A DNA stretch of 64,000 nucleotides from Ecdyonurus torrentis (GCA_949318235.1 OX439137.1:21198518-21262517); one strand, 5' to 3'; counted from the stretch's first letter, positions 38,801-50,005 are shown. Notes: generated by a model from the sequence alone, not told the origin. A program made the numbers and translations.

Positions 38801-41800
38801 TTTATTTTTTTTTGATGACGTCGCATGTAATAATGTTAACTCAAAATTAAAAACAGAGTGAATAAAAAAATTTTTAAACTCATGATACCCTATATGGTAA
38901 TTAAAAAAAAAATCCCTCATCTGACAACTACGATGAGCTCTGAAAATATTCAGTAGTATTTTCGGTAGTTGTTATACATTGAATAACAACGAAAATCTTT
39001 GCGATAAAAATTTGAATGTAAGAGATATGGACTTTTTATCTAAACGTTGAAAAATATTGTAAACTGAAAATTTTAGTAGATATAGAAAAATATCTTAAAA
39101 CCTGGATTTCTACAAGTCAATTATTATTATTTAATGTATTTTTAACATTTATTTTTTCTGAAATTTTAGCAACCATAAAAAAAACTTGTAAAAGTTTGTG
39201 TAATCATTGCGGAAGCATAAATAAACAATTTTTGTGCTATTTTATAATTTTCAACATTTTTCAACATTTTTTCCAAAAATTCAACATTTTTCAACATTTT
39301 GCCAACATTTTTGGCTCAAAAAATCACCTTTTTTTGTGACATATTTGTCAAAAAAATCAACATTAAATCCGGTCTCTAATCATAATCCTCAAGAACAATA
39401 ACAAAATATCATTTATTTGATTACCAAATATCTACTTTTCCTTAGCAGTTATGAAAATATACAGCAAATAATTTTATTTGACATTTTCCTCGATTACATT
39501 TTAAATTTGTTGAATTTGTCATATTTTATTCTATAGGATAGGAAACTTCTTAAAAATCAACAGCCAAAAACAGCATAAATTGGGTTCGACATTAGAGGTT
39601 TAATGACAATTTATCATATAAAGTATAAATAAAATAAATTACATACCTTGTTGTAAATTTCACAGGTTATTCATATAAAATCATAAAATCCAAGTTGTCC
39701 GGTTTGTTGCAAAACAGAGGCTTCATTTCTTCTTAATAAAATAACATTTCACAGAAAACTCAAGTAAATCGATAGCATAAAGTTTGCCCTAGATATAAGC
39801 ACTATAGTTCACAATCAACAAGTATATTTCTGTGATATTTTGAGAGCGTCAAAATTTCTAAAGTTAATATAATATTAACACATTGTATTTAAATACAAAT
39901 GTCACCAGTTTTTATATTTATATTCACTCGAAGCATGAATTAATATAATATTTAAAGCTTTTCTAATATAATATTACAGCATAATATGTTCATGAATTTT
40001 AGCGGTGCACAAAACGAGCATTAAATATTAAAAGTTTTAAAAATGCAATATTAGTTAATTAAGATAGCTATAGCATATTTAAAGCTATTCTAATAAGCAA
40101 TATTTATTTATTAAAAATTAATATAATTTTAATTTAAAGTTAAAATTTCTAATACTATAATGATTGGTTAGTTATTCATATCTTAAAGAGAGAGCAAGTA
40201 TTACTCTCATTAATTAGTTAAGTATCGTGGACCAGAAGTAAGATATTAGGCTACCTTCAGATGCTACCTTATAACTCTAAATTACCTTTAAATTTCTTAT
40301 CTAAAAATACTCCGAGCTAATGGAATCTCCCATCTTAGGTCCTGATTTCTTTAAATATTATATTCTAACATAACTTAACAGGAGAAGGTAGTGAACCAAA
40401 CATTATAATCTATTTAATTATCATTTTTAAATTAAATAAAGAGTTCTTAGAGTGCAAAGAGACTATAGTTTTATGTTTGAGGCATTTTTTAGGAAACAAA
40501 GTAAAATCGACATTTTTAATTCAACACTAAATAAAGTTTATTTACCTGTTTTTTGACGTTCATAATTCAATGTACAGTACAATTATTTTTTGTAAAGTTA
40601 AAATTATTCATAAAATCAATGAAACTGTACTGTACTGTACTGAACACGTAATGCTGCGAGCCTATGGTGGTGGCTGAGTAGCATCAGGTGCGACTCGTGG
40701 TGAGCTCGAGCGGAAGAGGCTGATAGCAGACAGGTGACGAGGCGTAGACAGCACAACGTACAGTACAGTATCGAGTTTTTATACTAAAACTACACGTGCT
40801 TAGCAAATTTTACGACGTACACTTGATATAAACGATGTACACATAATATAAACGATGTACACTTAAGTTGAACGAGGTATACTTAATTTTAACGAGGTAC
40901 ACATATAAATACTCGCCGTTAAAGAAGATGGAGAGGACACCATGACCTTAATTCAATTAAGTGACCAAACTGCGGTGATTTTTCTCTGAATTATCGTCTA
41001 TATAACTTGACTAAATTTGGTAATTTGCTAATCCATTTACTGTTGGCATTACTTTTCTATTTGCCATACACTGAAAGCTCTTGTTATTTTATTTCAAATC
41101 CACAAGTGTGTTGACCGATAATTTGTCAGATCAACAAGTGTCATATAATATTTTCTATAAACAAATCTTACAATTGTTATAACTATATGTTAATAAAATT
41201 CTACATTAAAATTCACCATTAAACATTTATATGCAAAACTTATGTTACATCCATTGTAATATTAAAGATACTAAAAGTATCAAAATTTTTAATTTAGATC
41301 ATTACAATACGATAACTTTGCATAATATTAAAGTACGTTATGAATCCAATTCAAAACTGGAAAATCCCATGATATTTTACTACTAAGATGCAAATTTTTG
41401 GCTTGAAATCTTTTAATTTGAAATAGCACAAGATCTACCCAACTTGACAGTTCAAATATCAATTCCCGACTCCTCCTTTGTTTTTGCGTCCACCGCTATT
41501 TATCCTACGCGATTTTACCCATCCCCTCTCCTCGGGTCACCTTTAACCTCAGGTAACGTCACAATTTTTTCTTAGCTTTGATTAAATTTTGTACATCGGG
41601 CAGGATTTGACAGCTAAAAATTATATATGGAAAACTGGAACATTTTTCTAACGTAAGTCCAAAGTTTGTGACTTAATTATTGTCAGTGTACATATTACTC
41701 TATAAACTTTCACTGCAAAATTCATTAAAGTCCAAAGTTGACTTCAACTTTCACTGTTGCCCTGTTATCCAAATAGTTGGTCCAGTGTCCATGGTGACGA

Positions 41801-43491
41801 TTTAATATAAAGAGAACTCTTATGACTATCCACCCTGCCTTTTTATTCCTGGCAGCAAAGTGCCTTATTACAGTTGTCGCTTAAACTTGGCCATTGGTAT
41901 CCCAACGGCCATGCCTAGACTATCTTACTCTCTCTCTCTCTCTTTCCATTAGTTTTCTCCTATACTTTTCGCAAATTGTATGAATTTATACAAAAATAGC
42001 CGTCTTTATGATTTTGCTTGGAAGCAAATATAATTAAATTTTCATTGCATTAAATCGATCTGTTTAAATTGTCTATTTATTGATTGGCTATAATTTCGTT
42101 TTTTAATAAAACATCCTTTAATACGTATTTCTTTTCTTGCTTTATTTTTTATTTATTTATTTATTATGATTATTTTCTAAATCAATATTTTACTTTTGTT
42201 TATTGTTTCTGCTTTGCATATAATTTTTTTTTTTTTTTTGAGAAATAAGAAATTACTTTTTATCTGTGTATTTTAGTTTTGTTATTTTACGCCATGATAT
42301 ATCATGTTTTATACTATATTTTCTTAAAATTCTTCTAATTTGTAAGCATTTAACAGAACAAAAAAATAATAATAATAAATTGACTGGAAAATATGATAGG
42401 ATGTATCAATTAAAAACTTCGAGTGACTGGCCATGGTAGCACAAGATAATTTTATGAAATGTATTTAATTAAAACATATATTTTACAATTAATCTTAAAT
42501 ATATAAACATTAAAATTGCTCTATAAGTATAGCACTTTTTAATATTACTTATTATATTGTCCCACACTATATATAGTTATATACTAATTTTATAATCAAG
42601 GAATCAAAATTTAAAACTTCAATGACTCTCAAGTTCTTAAATATTAATCACTAATATTATATAATTAAATTTTATTTCAAATTAATAATATTTAAAATAG
42701 AGTTCAATCCATTAGAATATTTCGTGCAGAGATAAATAGAATTTATCATCTACATTTTATACTTACACAGGTGCATTAAAAGTAATTTTAATTAAAAGAA
42801 AAATCTAGTATGAAATATCAAACATTTATATTTTATTAAGTAGTGATACTGAAATATTTTAATAATTGTAAAAAATCAGTTTACAAGACCGAAAAATTCA
42901 TAACCATTCGTTAATTACCAAAAATTCGTTATGCATATATTTGTTTATTCAATAAAGTTATTAAATTATCTAAAACATTTGTATTGAAATTATAAGATTT
43001 GCAGCATAATTATAAATAATTTTATATTAATTACGATTCTTATAAACAATATCTTATCATAATAAAGTTAAAAACACATTCATTAAAAAATACATTTCAT
43101 TGAACTTGAAAGCAAGCTGCACAAGATATTATGCTGTAAAACTTCTACTTAACTAAACTACACCCAGTTTATTATTATTATTCTTTCGTTTGTCACCCCC
43201 TTCTGCTCCTCTGCAGATTTACTGACGCAGAGTGCCATTATAATATAAACACAGTCACAGGGCGTCACTCTTGTTTTTGTTTGTTTATTATGATTATTAT
43301 TTCTTGTACCCCTAATTTTTTCTTATCTACGATCTCTAACTTTCTAAAAGACTTTCTTTTAGATATTACTAATTTTTATCACATATAATATCTTTCTCTA
43401 TTATTTTTTATTAAACATTTCTTACTAGTATTTTTTATTAAATCTTTTTTTCTTTGAAATGATTGTACTTGAATTATCCATTTATTTTGCG

Positions 43492-43552
<61 letters not shown>

Positions 43553-44173
43553 AAAAAGAATTGAAGCAATATAAATTCTTCAAATTTTTACCATAACCAT
43601 GTTGCATACAAATGGCAACTAATAAATATTTAATTCAATATGGGGGGGGGGGGGGGGTAATTGACCTTTGTAACGGTGCGGTTTTTGCTACGTCACACCT
43701 TTGCATTTGTATATAAATTTCCCTTCTTTATTTTTTCATCCTTCTTTTTTATTTCATTACTTATAATTTTTTTCTTTGTAGAAATAAAATGTATGCTTGC
43801 TTATATATAGTTTTTTTTTTTTTTTTTTTCTTTTCTTTTCTTTTTCCTAGTGTCATTTTGAAACAGAAAAATAATTTCGTTTATCTTAAAATGTGATGTA
43901 TCACTTAAAAAAAAAATATACATAATTTTATATTTTGTCTTCTCCTTTGACATTATTTTAGATGGTTAATGTACAGATTTTTTTTAATGTACTTAGATAT
44001 ACAACACCAAGTACTTTTTACTTCTTTTGTCAATAAATGTTGTATCATGAATATCATAAAACTTATCTTGTTCATTATTTATGACTTTAATTGTGCATTA
44101 AATAACACTAATTCTGTTTTTATTTATAAATATAGGCACCGTGGTAGCTTGTTATGGCTACTTATTTGTTGAT

Positions 44174-44251
<78 letters not shown>

Positions 44252-44345
44252 TTAATTAATTGTAGGTGCAGTAGGTGCAGCGATCAATTATTCTATTTAA
44301 TTTACACATGCGCATTTGTCATGCAATGTACAAGCATCAGTCTAC

Positions 44346-44376
<31 letters not shown>

Positions 44377-47300
44377 AAATTCCGAAATATAGTTAGTTAA
44401 ATGAAAGATTATATATACTTAGTATTATACATATGGCGTTGCTTTTTGAACTATAAATGGGTAACGGCAGTTTGCATATAATTATTTGTAATGACTAATA
44501 TATGTTAATTTTTGCAAATAAACCAATGATAAAAATATATCTAGATCTAGTATATTTATATACGCTCTAAACTTCCTGCGTGTTTTTAGAGCGCTTGCTC
44601 TATAATATAATTTTATTCTTAATGTTTTATCATAAAAGAGTCAACATTATTTTACGTTTCTATAATTCTTCCGACATCAAAACTTGCTTAATTAAAGGTG
44701 TGCCTGTACCGACGGATCAGTTCATCGTAATTGTGCTTCCAGGTGGAGTTTATGACGATAAAAAAAAAATAATAAAAAAATCAAATCAATGGTCGAGTAA
44801 CACTAACAGCCAGGACTTGCTATCGAAATATTTCTAGTATGTGTTGAACTAATAAAGTTACAAATTTGCTATAGATTAGAGGTTGTGTATAAAATTGAAG
44901 TTGTAAAAATGTGCTTCAATATTTTTATTTATATTTATACCTGTCGATGTATAAAATAATTAGAAATTGATGTAAGTGAGACAATATTAGAAATAGTCAT
45001 TTCGTTATGCACTTAAAAATATAGGTCAATGAAAATATTTTTTCCCTTTTATTTTCTTAGGTTCATCCCTTCTGTCTCTCTCTCTCTCTCTTTCTCTCCT
45101 CTCTCTCTCCTTTATCTACCTCTCTTTTTTGTATTTTGTAACTGTATTTCCTATTTTCATGATCTGCAATGTAAATGTGTGTTTTTATTAAAAAATTGCG
45201 ATTCTTTATTGCCCCATTTACGTTTTATGAAAGGTCGTATCAGGCACCTTCTAAATGGGAGGACGCGTCGTTCTTTTTGAAGAAAATGTATCCGGTATAA
45301 AAAAATAAAAAAACATACTGTATACCTGCAATCTGGGCCTTCTTTTTTAAAGGAGCCTGCCTGCGATACATCTGTGTTTTTATTGTTTTTTATTTTAAAT
45401 TTTTTAAAAGAAATTAAGCTAGGTTTCCTTTTTTATTATTATTATTTTTACATCTCAATATCTTAAAAATTCGTCACCCTCTTTGCAAATTACCCAATAA
45501 AAAAAATAAAAAATAATAATAATAATAAAGGAAAGGAAAGGAAATAGAGAGTGAGTGAGATAGAGGGGAGGCTGAGTACTGTACATTGTAGTCAGGCACC
45601 TTATCTAAACGCTGATTTTTGCAATTGCGAAGAAAAAAAAAATCATTGAAACATTTTTCACGCGTGTTGAAAAAAAAATCGTAATAAAATATAACTTTCA
45701 TAATCTACACAAATAATACATTTTATATTGGCTCTAGGAATCTAATTAAATTATTATTTTGATTTTAATGTATAAAATTAAAAGAGAGTGCTTTATAAAA
45801 AGGATAAGTATAAAGTAGTGAAACTAAGGCATATATAATAAAACGCTTACAATATGCGCAGTATAAACAACTTATATTTCTATAAACGTTTCAGGTTACT
45901 CTCTTACTCTCAACTTGTTATTTTATACTTTGATGATAATAATCTATTGTCTTTTATCTTTGCGGCAGTCGCCGAGTGTGGTATGCAAAAGCGTATGCAT
46001 ATCGTTCTTGATTAATTATGATATAGGAGGGCAGTTATATTCATATAAATGTTGTCACTTTATGTGAACACTAAATAACATGGTTATTTTTACCAATTTA
46101 AAAATACTTGGTATACTTTGGATTTTGGATTATATTTTCAAGTATGTGAGAAAAATAATATCAACAAAATTACGCGATTTGCCAAAGGAAACAGCCAAAA
46201 CGTGAACAATTTGAACAATAAGAACAATGTTATTCATTGCTCCAGTATGGCGTCGAAATTAAAAATAATTAAGTAAATATAAATTAAAAATCAATTTTAC
46301 GGCCTCTTTTGTATAAAACTGCGCGCTAGCGCCATGCTTGAGCAAATAAATACATTGCCCAAAATAGGACAAACATCTGAAGTCATTTTCATATAGAAAT
46401 CTGAGTTGTTGTTTTGTTTTTTTGTTTTTTTCTGAGGTAAAAAAGTGTAAAATAAGTTGGGAAAAAATTACATTTTTCTTACGCTTGTCAAATCTCACAC
46501 ATTATATGACATGTCAAAGCCGCAAGCTTAAATAAATCAGTGAAACCACCCTATTTACCATAATCACATGATAAAAATAAAATGCTTCATACTAAATTTA
46601 GATGTAAATCTAATGTTTGCAGTTGCTACACAATGAGCTCCTGTACATTACACGACCCATGGACAAGAAGAAAGTATTGTTCTACAATGATCGTACTGCA
46701 AACTTCAATGTGGATGAAGAGTTTCAAAAACAATGGCGAGCAGTTGCTGTGGATGCCATGGACGATGCTAAAATTGATGAATATCTTGAGAAACAGGTAC
46801 GACAATTTTAAATATATATTTTAGGGCCTGTAAGACACCGGTATGTCTACAATTGTAGATACTTATTCTTTAATATCAGAGATCTGTGTTTGTTAATTAG
46901 TCCACTGTTGCATGGGTCTGTCACTTAAACTCCACATGCCATTTGGTCACTATTACCTGAATGCAGGTGTAAAGTAGGAATGGCGGCAGGTAGGAAATGG
47001 CGGTAGGAATGGCGGCAGGAGGCGGTAGGAATGGCGGCAGGCGGTAGGAATGGCGGCAGGCGGTAGGAATGGCGGCAGGTAGGAAAGTAGTTGGCAGCAT
47101 GACAGGATTGGCCAAGAGTGATGCTTTATCAAACAAAGCAAAACTAACAGTGTACAATTCTGTCTTACTCCCAACTATCTTATATGGTTCTGAATCATGG
47201 GTATGTCAGAGTAGGCATATGAGTAGGGTGAATGCTGTTGGTATGAGTTTTCTCAGAAGTATGTGTGGTAAAACAAGATTAGATAGGGTAAGGAATACTT

Positions 47301-47713
47301 GGGTGTTGGAGAAATGTGGAGTAAAAGAAACTGTGACTGAGAAGTATGAGAACAGTGTATTACGGTGGTTTGGTCATGTTGAGAGAATGGGTGATGAAAG
47401 AATAGCAAAGCAGGTATTCCATAGTAGAGTGGATGGAAGGAGAGATAGAGGCAGGCCTAAAACATCATGGTCTGAGGTGGTTGGAAGATGTTTGAAAAAT
47501 AAGAATGTACGCAGTATGAAATGCAAAAGGAAATGTATGAAACAAGGTATGAGACTGGCGGAAGCAAGTGAAGTATGTCAGGATAGGAAGTTGTGGAGGT
47601 CTATCACTGGGTCAGGATAAAACATCTGTGTTGTTGGCTTACCCCGAAAGGGATTTATAGCGTCATGATATGTATGTATGTATGTTAATGATGCACCTTG
47701 TAAATCTAATAAA

Positions 47714-47747
<34 letters not shown>

Positions 47748-49500
47748 AATGCATTATCTTTAAAAACTACATAGATTTATTAATATTAATGTAAACCAGT
47801 AAAAAATAATATTGAATATGGTAATAGTTAGAGAGAAACAAGTAAATATATATTTTGAAATAAATAAATGTAAAATATATTTGTATTCTAAATATTTCAT
47901 TTTGTATCATACTAATCAGCAAAATAAAAAAGAGGCAATGGGAAAACTAAAAGGCAAAAATAATATACATTTACAAATTTAATATGTTAAACTAATTTAA
48001 TATGTCAAAGCACCCTGCTTCTTTTAATTTTCATCCAAAGCAAATAAAATCTTTTGATTTGAAATTCTTACTTATTATAAGTTATTAGAGGTAAGATTTT
48101 AAATACAATGTGACCCACCAAGGTCCATATAATAAAGAGGTTGAGTGCAGCACAAAACTTGTGCAGTTGATTTTATTTTGTGATGGATGTACTTGATTCT
48201 AAGCCAATACGATGCCGTTCACTAGCGTTCACCAGTTACATCACTGATAAGGTGAATAAAAATACACCCGGTGATATGACGTCTTTGGTGAATTCCTTTA
48301 AGCTGCGTGACCTTGGCCAAAACTTTTCCCGGTGCATCTAACCTCTTATATATGGACCTTGGTGACCCACAGTTTACTATGGTGTGATCTATTTTTGGTT
48401 TACAATTAGGAAGTTAACATTTTTTTTTTTTTTTTTTTTTTTTTATCTTTATGAGATAATCTTTGACCTTTGTGTCTGTTTGATATCACTGTCAATGCAC
48501 TTTAGTTTTAGTCACTCAACATATTAATATTTTAATTTACATATATGTAATAACATAATTTAAATTAAAAATAATTTAGAAGGTTTTATTATGAAGCAAG
48601 TAGCTGAAAATTAATTGCAGAATTTTTTTCCTCCACTTAAAAAAAAAAATAGAAGAAGAAAAGGGGGGTAAATTTGTGAATCTAAAAAAGCTGGATTTGC
48701 TTTTTAGTGATTTTATTAGGCCTATTGATAATTGTTGTCTTGTTAAGTGCTATCTCCTCTTCCTTTAAGTGTCCAAAAAACTATCCACCTCTCTGATCTA
48801 TTTGTTTGTTTGTTTTATCAATAAATAATAAATATTAAGAAAAAATCGACTATGCAATGGTTGATAATAAAAAGGTTTGAAAGAAAAACATAAAGATAGA
48901 TTAGGAAAAAATTGGAATGAGAGATAGCATAGTATAAATACATATTTCTACTATGGAGATGGAGACAGTATATAATAAGGAAGTTTTTTTTTTTTTTTTT
49001 TTTTTTTTTTTCATATTCTTAAAGAGGACTGTGTCCTGAATTAATAAATATTTAAATTTCTATTTTTTTGAGTTTATAAAGTATTTTTAATTCATTTTTG
49101 AAAGTCGCAAAATGACATCACAGGCTGCAACTGTTTCCTATGCCTACATGCATAAGTTGCAGCCTGTGACGTCATTTTGTAATTTTCAAAATTAACTAAA
49201 AACACTTAATGAATTCAAAAATTAGAAATTCAAACATGAATTGATTCAGGACAATGTACTCTTTTAGAATATGATATAAAATTAACCCCTAAAACATTTG
49301 TGTAGTCTTCTTAATTGTACTATGCTTACTTACTTTGTGTTTTCTTGTTGCAGGGTATTCGCTCTATGCAAGATCATGGTTTGAAGAAGCCAGTAAACCC
49401 AATCAAGCGCAAGAAGGCAGGACAGAGGAAGAAGAGTAACAAGCCAAGAGACAACGATCATTTGGCTGACGTACTCGAGACTTATGATGACCAGAAATAA
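33821..49500 (+). CDS. GTF2E2: General transcription factor IIE subunit 2 (TFIIE beta), complete, six exons
   Basis: Exons 33,821-33,882, 33,953-34,066, 34,461-34,623, 36,336-36,536, 46,623-46,796 and 49,354-49,500 give 861 nt, 286 residues plus stop, close to the roughly 290 of animal TFIIE beta. All borders are GT/AG and in phase. Residues 1-60 are a Ser/Lys-rich tail. Residues about 68-145 form the first winged helix ([34 protein letters not shown]). Residues about 146-215 form the second ([27 protein letters not shown]). The C-terminus is basic ([16 protein letters not shown]) and ends [10 protein letters not shown]. In the family, TFIIE beta pairs with TFIIE alpha, recruits and regulates TFIIH, and binds DNA around the melting promoter in the RNA polymerase II preinitiation complex. 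The gene is convergent with NDUFV2. Intron 4 is about 10 kb and holds a large hAT-like foldback. Confidence 0.95.
33953..34066 (+). CDS. GTF2E2: GTF2E2 exon 2
   Basis: Acceptor TATTACAG and donor ACAC|GTATGT, phase 2 at both ends. Codes the charged, low-complexity N-terminal tail, including a run of four alanines. Confidence 0.9.
34461..34623 (+). CDS. GTF2E2: GTF2E2 exon 3
   Basis: Acceptor TTTTCAG and donor AAAATG|GTAAAA. Codes the start of the first winged helix ([17 protein letters not shown]) through KVKM. Confidence 0.93.
34664..35010. mobile_element. TTAA-flanked foldback in GTF2E2 intron 3
   Basis: TTAA at both ends; the termini TTAAAGGCATAGAAC and, inverted, TTAAAGAATATAACAC continue into matching arms (GTCTAGTATCCTAACATACC and its inverse) that converge near 34,850. 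The terminus resembles that of the 14.7-kb palindrome. Two TGACGTCA sites lie on opposite arms. Confidence 0.7.
35137..35476 (-). mobile_element. ATAGACC family, copy 4, in GTF2E2 intron 3
   Basis: Aligns along its whole length with copy 3 in the same orientation. The terminal TTAA is mutated on both sides. Confidence 0.72.
36127..36241. mobile_element. Miniature inverted-repeat element in GTF2E2 intron 3
   Basis: GCCGACTTTAAGCAATTTCA at the left and TGAAATCACTTAAAGTTGGC at the right, 115 bp, 95 bp before exon 4. Confidence 0.65.
36336..36536 (+). CDS. GTF2E2: GTF2E2 exon 4
   Basis: 67 complete codons between acceptor GATTACAG and donor CTCAAA|GTAAGA. Carries the wing of the first winged helix and most of the second. 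Confidence 0.93.
36681..36810. mobile_element. GGACCAC element in GTF2E2 intron 4
   Basis: TAATGGACCACTTGCAATAA to TTCATTGCAAGTGGTCC. Intact copy of about 128 bp flanked by TA-like bases. Confidence 0.72.
37015..37202. mobile_element. CAGTCAAC element, mariner-like, copy 1
   Basis: TA then CAGTCAACTGGGGTGA at the left and CACCCAGGTTGACTG then TA at the right. GAACACCC and GGGTGTTC lie inside each end. TA duplication and length suit a Tc1/mariner-type miniature. Confidence 0.62.
37634..39378. mobile_element. hAT-like foldback, 1,745 bp, with exact 8-bp target duplication
   Basis: ATCATAAT lies directly outside both ends (37,626-37,633 and 39,379-39,386). The terminal inverted repeat TAGAGACCRGATTTAA fits the hAT terminal consensus YARNG. 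The two arms match almost to a centre near 38,590, including homopolymer-rich blocks. TTCAACATTTT repeats occur near both ends. No transposase ORF, so it is non-autonomous. It lies in GTF2E2 intron 4. Confidence 0.78.
40795..40912 (+). repeat. 27-bp minisatellite, about four units
   Basis: ACGAYGTACAC followed by an AT-rich spacer recurs four to five times (40,812; 40,832; 40,853; 40,879; 40,893 approximately) in GTF2E2 intron 4. A GC-richer block, 40,640-40,760, with CTGTACTGTACTG on its left precedes it. Confidence 0.55.
43498..43551. repeat. TC microsatellite
   Basis: About 27 uninterrupted TC units in GTF2E2 intron 4. Confidence 0.95.
44176..44244. repeat. TC microsatellite
   Basis: About 34 uninterrupted TC units, 620 bp from the previous TC tract; the longest in the window. 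Confidence 0.95.
46062..46395 (-). mobile_element. GGGTNTATGC family, two degraded fragments
   Basis: A fragment with AAGTATGTGAGAAAAATAAT and CATTGCTCCAGTATGGCGTC is followed by a second with GCGCCATGCTTGAGCAAATA. Termini are lost; these are the oldest-looking members. Confidence 0.45.
46623..46796 (+). CDS. GTF2E2: GTF2E2 exon 5
   Basis: 58 complete codons after a 10-kb intron; acceptor TTTGCAG, donor AAACAG|GTACGA. Starts [18 protein letters not shown], continuing in frame from exon 4. Confidence 0.93.
46975..47090 (+). repeat. 19-bp-type minisatellite at the 5' end of the LINE fragment
   Basis: Five to six units of GGTAGGAATGGCGGCAGG with small length changes. The last unit merges into the LINE coding sequence (ATGGCGGCAGGTAGGAAAG). 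It probably arose by expansion at the truncated 5' end of the LINE. Confidence 0.65.
47069..47690 (+). mobile_element. 5'-truncated non-LTR retrotransposon (LINE), C-terminal coding end and tail
   Basis: An intact 183-codon reading frame (47,069-47,620) contains [48 protein letters not shown] and [11 protein letters not shown]. These are typical of the region after the reverse transcriptase core in many animal LINEs. The polymerase motif itself is missing. Downstream are CCCCGAAAGGGATTTATAGC, GTCATGATA and a TATG repeat tail. The frame is unbroken, so the insertion is fairly young. It lies in GTF2E2 intron 5, sense strand. The clade was not determined. Confidence 0.8.
48110..48371. mobile_element. 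Inverted-repeat element in GTF2E2 intron 5
   Basis: GTGACCCACCAAGGTCCATA at the left and TATGGACCTTGGTGACCCAC at the right, with AGAGGTTRG inside each end. 262 bp. Confidence 0.68.
49019..49267. mobile_element. TTAA-type foldback in GTF2E2 intron 5
   Basis: The left end TTAAAGAGGACTGTGTCC pairs with an inverted right end (CTAAAAGAGTACATTGTCC, TTAA decayed). The arms match to a centre near 49,142, flanked by GCAGCCTGTGACGTCATTTT and its inverse. Confidence 0.65.
49354..49500 (+). CDS. GTF2E2: GTF2E2 exon 6 with stop
   Basis: 48 codons plus TAA; acceptor TTGTTGCAG. Codes the basic C-terminal segment. A poly(A) signal overlaps the stop codon. Confidence 0.93.
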   Translation, partial: GIRSMQDHGLKKPVNPIKRKKAGQRKKSNKPRDNDHLADVLETYDDQK

Positions 49501-49501
49501 A
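49496..49501 (+). terminator. Poly(A) signal AATAAA overlapping the GTF2E2 stop
   Basis: AATAAA spans the TAA stop codon. I saw no other AATAAA or ATTAAA in the following 230 bases, up to the hairpin element at 49,740. If this signal is used, the 3' UTR would be only about 15-30 nt. Confidence 0.5.
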
Positions 49502-49739
49502 GACTCAATACTAAAGTTTGTTATTTTACCTTCCTGCTTGTGTAGATTGGTATTTTAACTAACCTAGCACTAATGTCGTCAAGATCCAATTGTTGCCATG
49601 ATAATGGCATTTTACTTGTTATTTAAATGAAAAAGATAGTGTTGGTACTTTAAGAAAAAATTAGTTGAGGGTATTTTGTATGACACTGTTAAGTCCAATC
49701 CTATATTTTGAGTATTCAAATTTTCAAGTCTCTAGCTTT

Positions 49740-49916
49740 GATAATCAAAGAAAAGGATAGGAGAAACCAATAAGCGCCTTACCATGATGAGGTCGGTAGC
49801 TTGGTGAAAATCTTGATGGCACAGGTTACTTTGTGCCTTCAAGATTTTCACCAAGCTATGGACCTCATCGTGGTGAGGCGCTTGTTGGTTTCTCCTATCG
49901 TTTTCTTTGATTATCA
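49740..49916. mobile_element. CCTTACCA hairpin family, copy A
   Basis: A 177-bp near-perfect hairpin: AAAGAAAAGGATAGGAGAAA then GCGCCTTACCATGATGAGG at the left, with the inverse at the right. Inverted symmetry continues outward through GATAATC. Loop near 49,828. Confidence 0.75.
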
Positions 49917-50005
49917 ATTCAAACCGAAATGGTTTTAACCTTTCCTAATTAATTACACAAGTATATACCTTTCAATTTAAGGAAAAAAACATCGCGGTTA
50001 GGATC

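Larger units (their letters stand above)
36537..46622 (+). other. GTF2E2: GTF2E2 intron 4 (10 kb)
   Basis: Carries small inverted-repeat elements near 36.7 and 37.0 kb, a 1.75-kb foldback at 37.6-39.4 kb, a 27-bp tandem repeat near 40.8 kb, and TC tracts near 43.5 and 44.2 kb. From 39,390 to 40,560 and 41,000 to 43,490 I see only AT-rich sequence with no element or exon. Confidence 0.8.
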
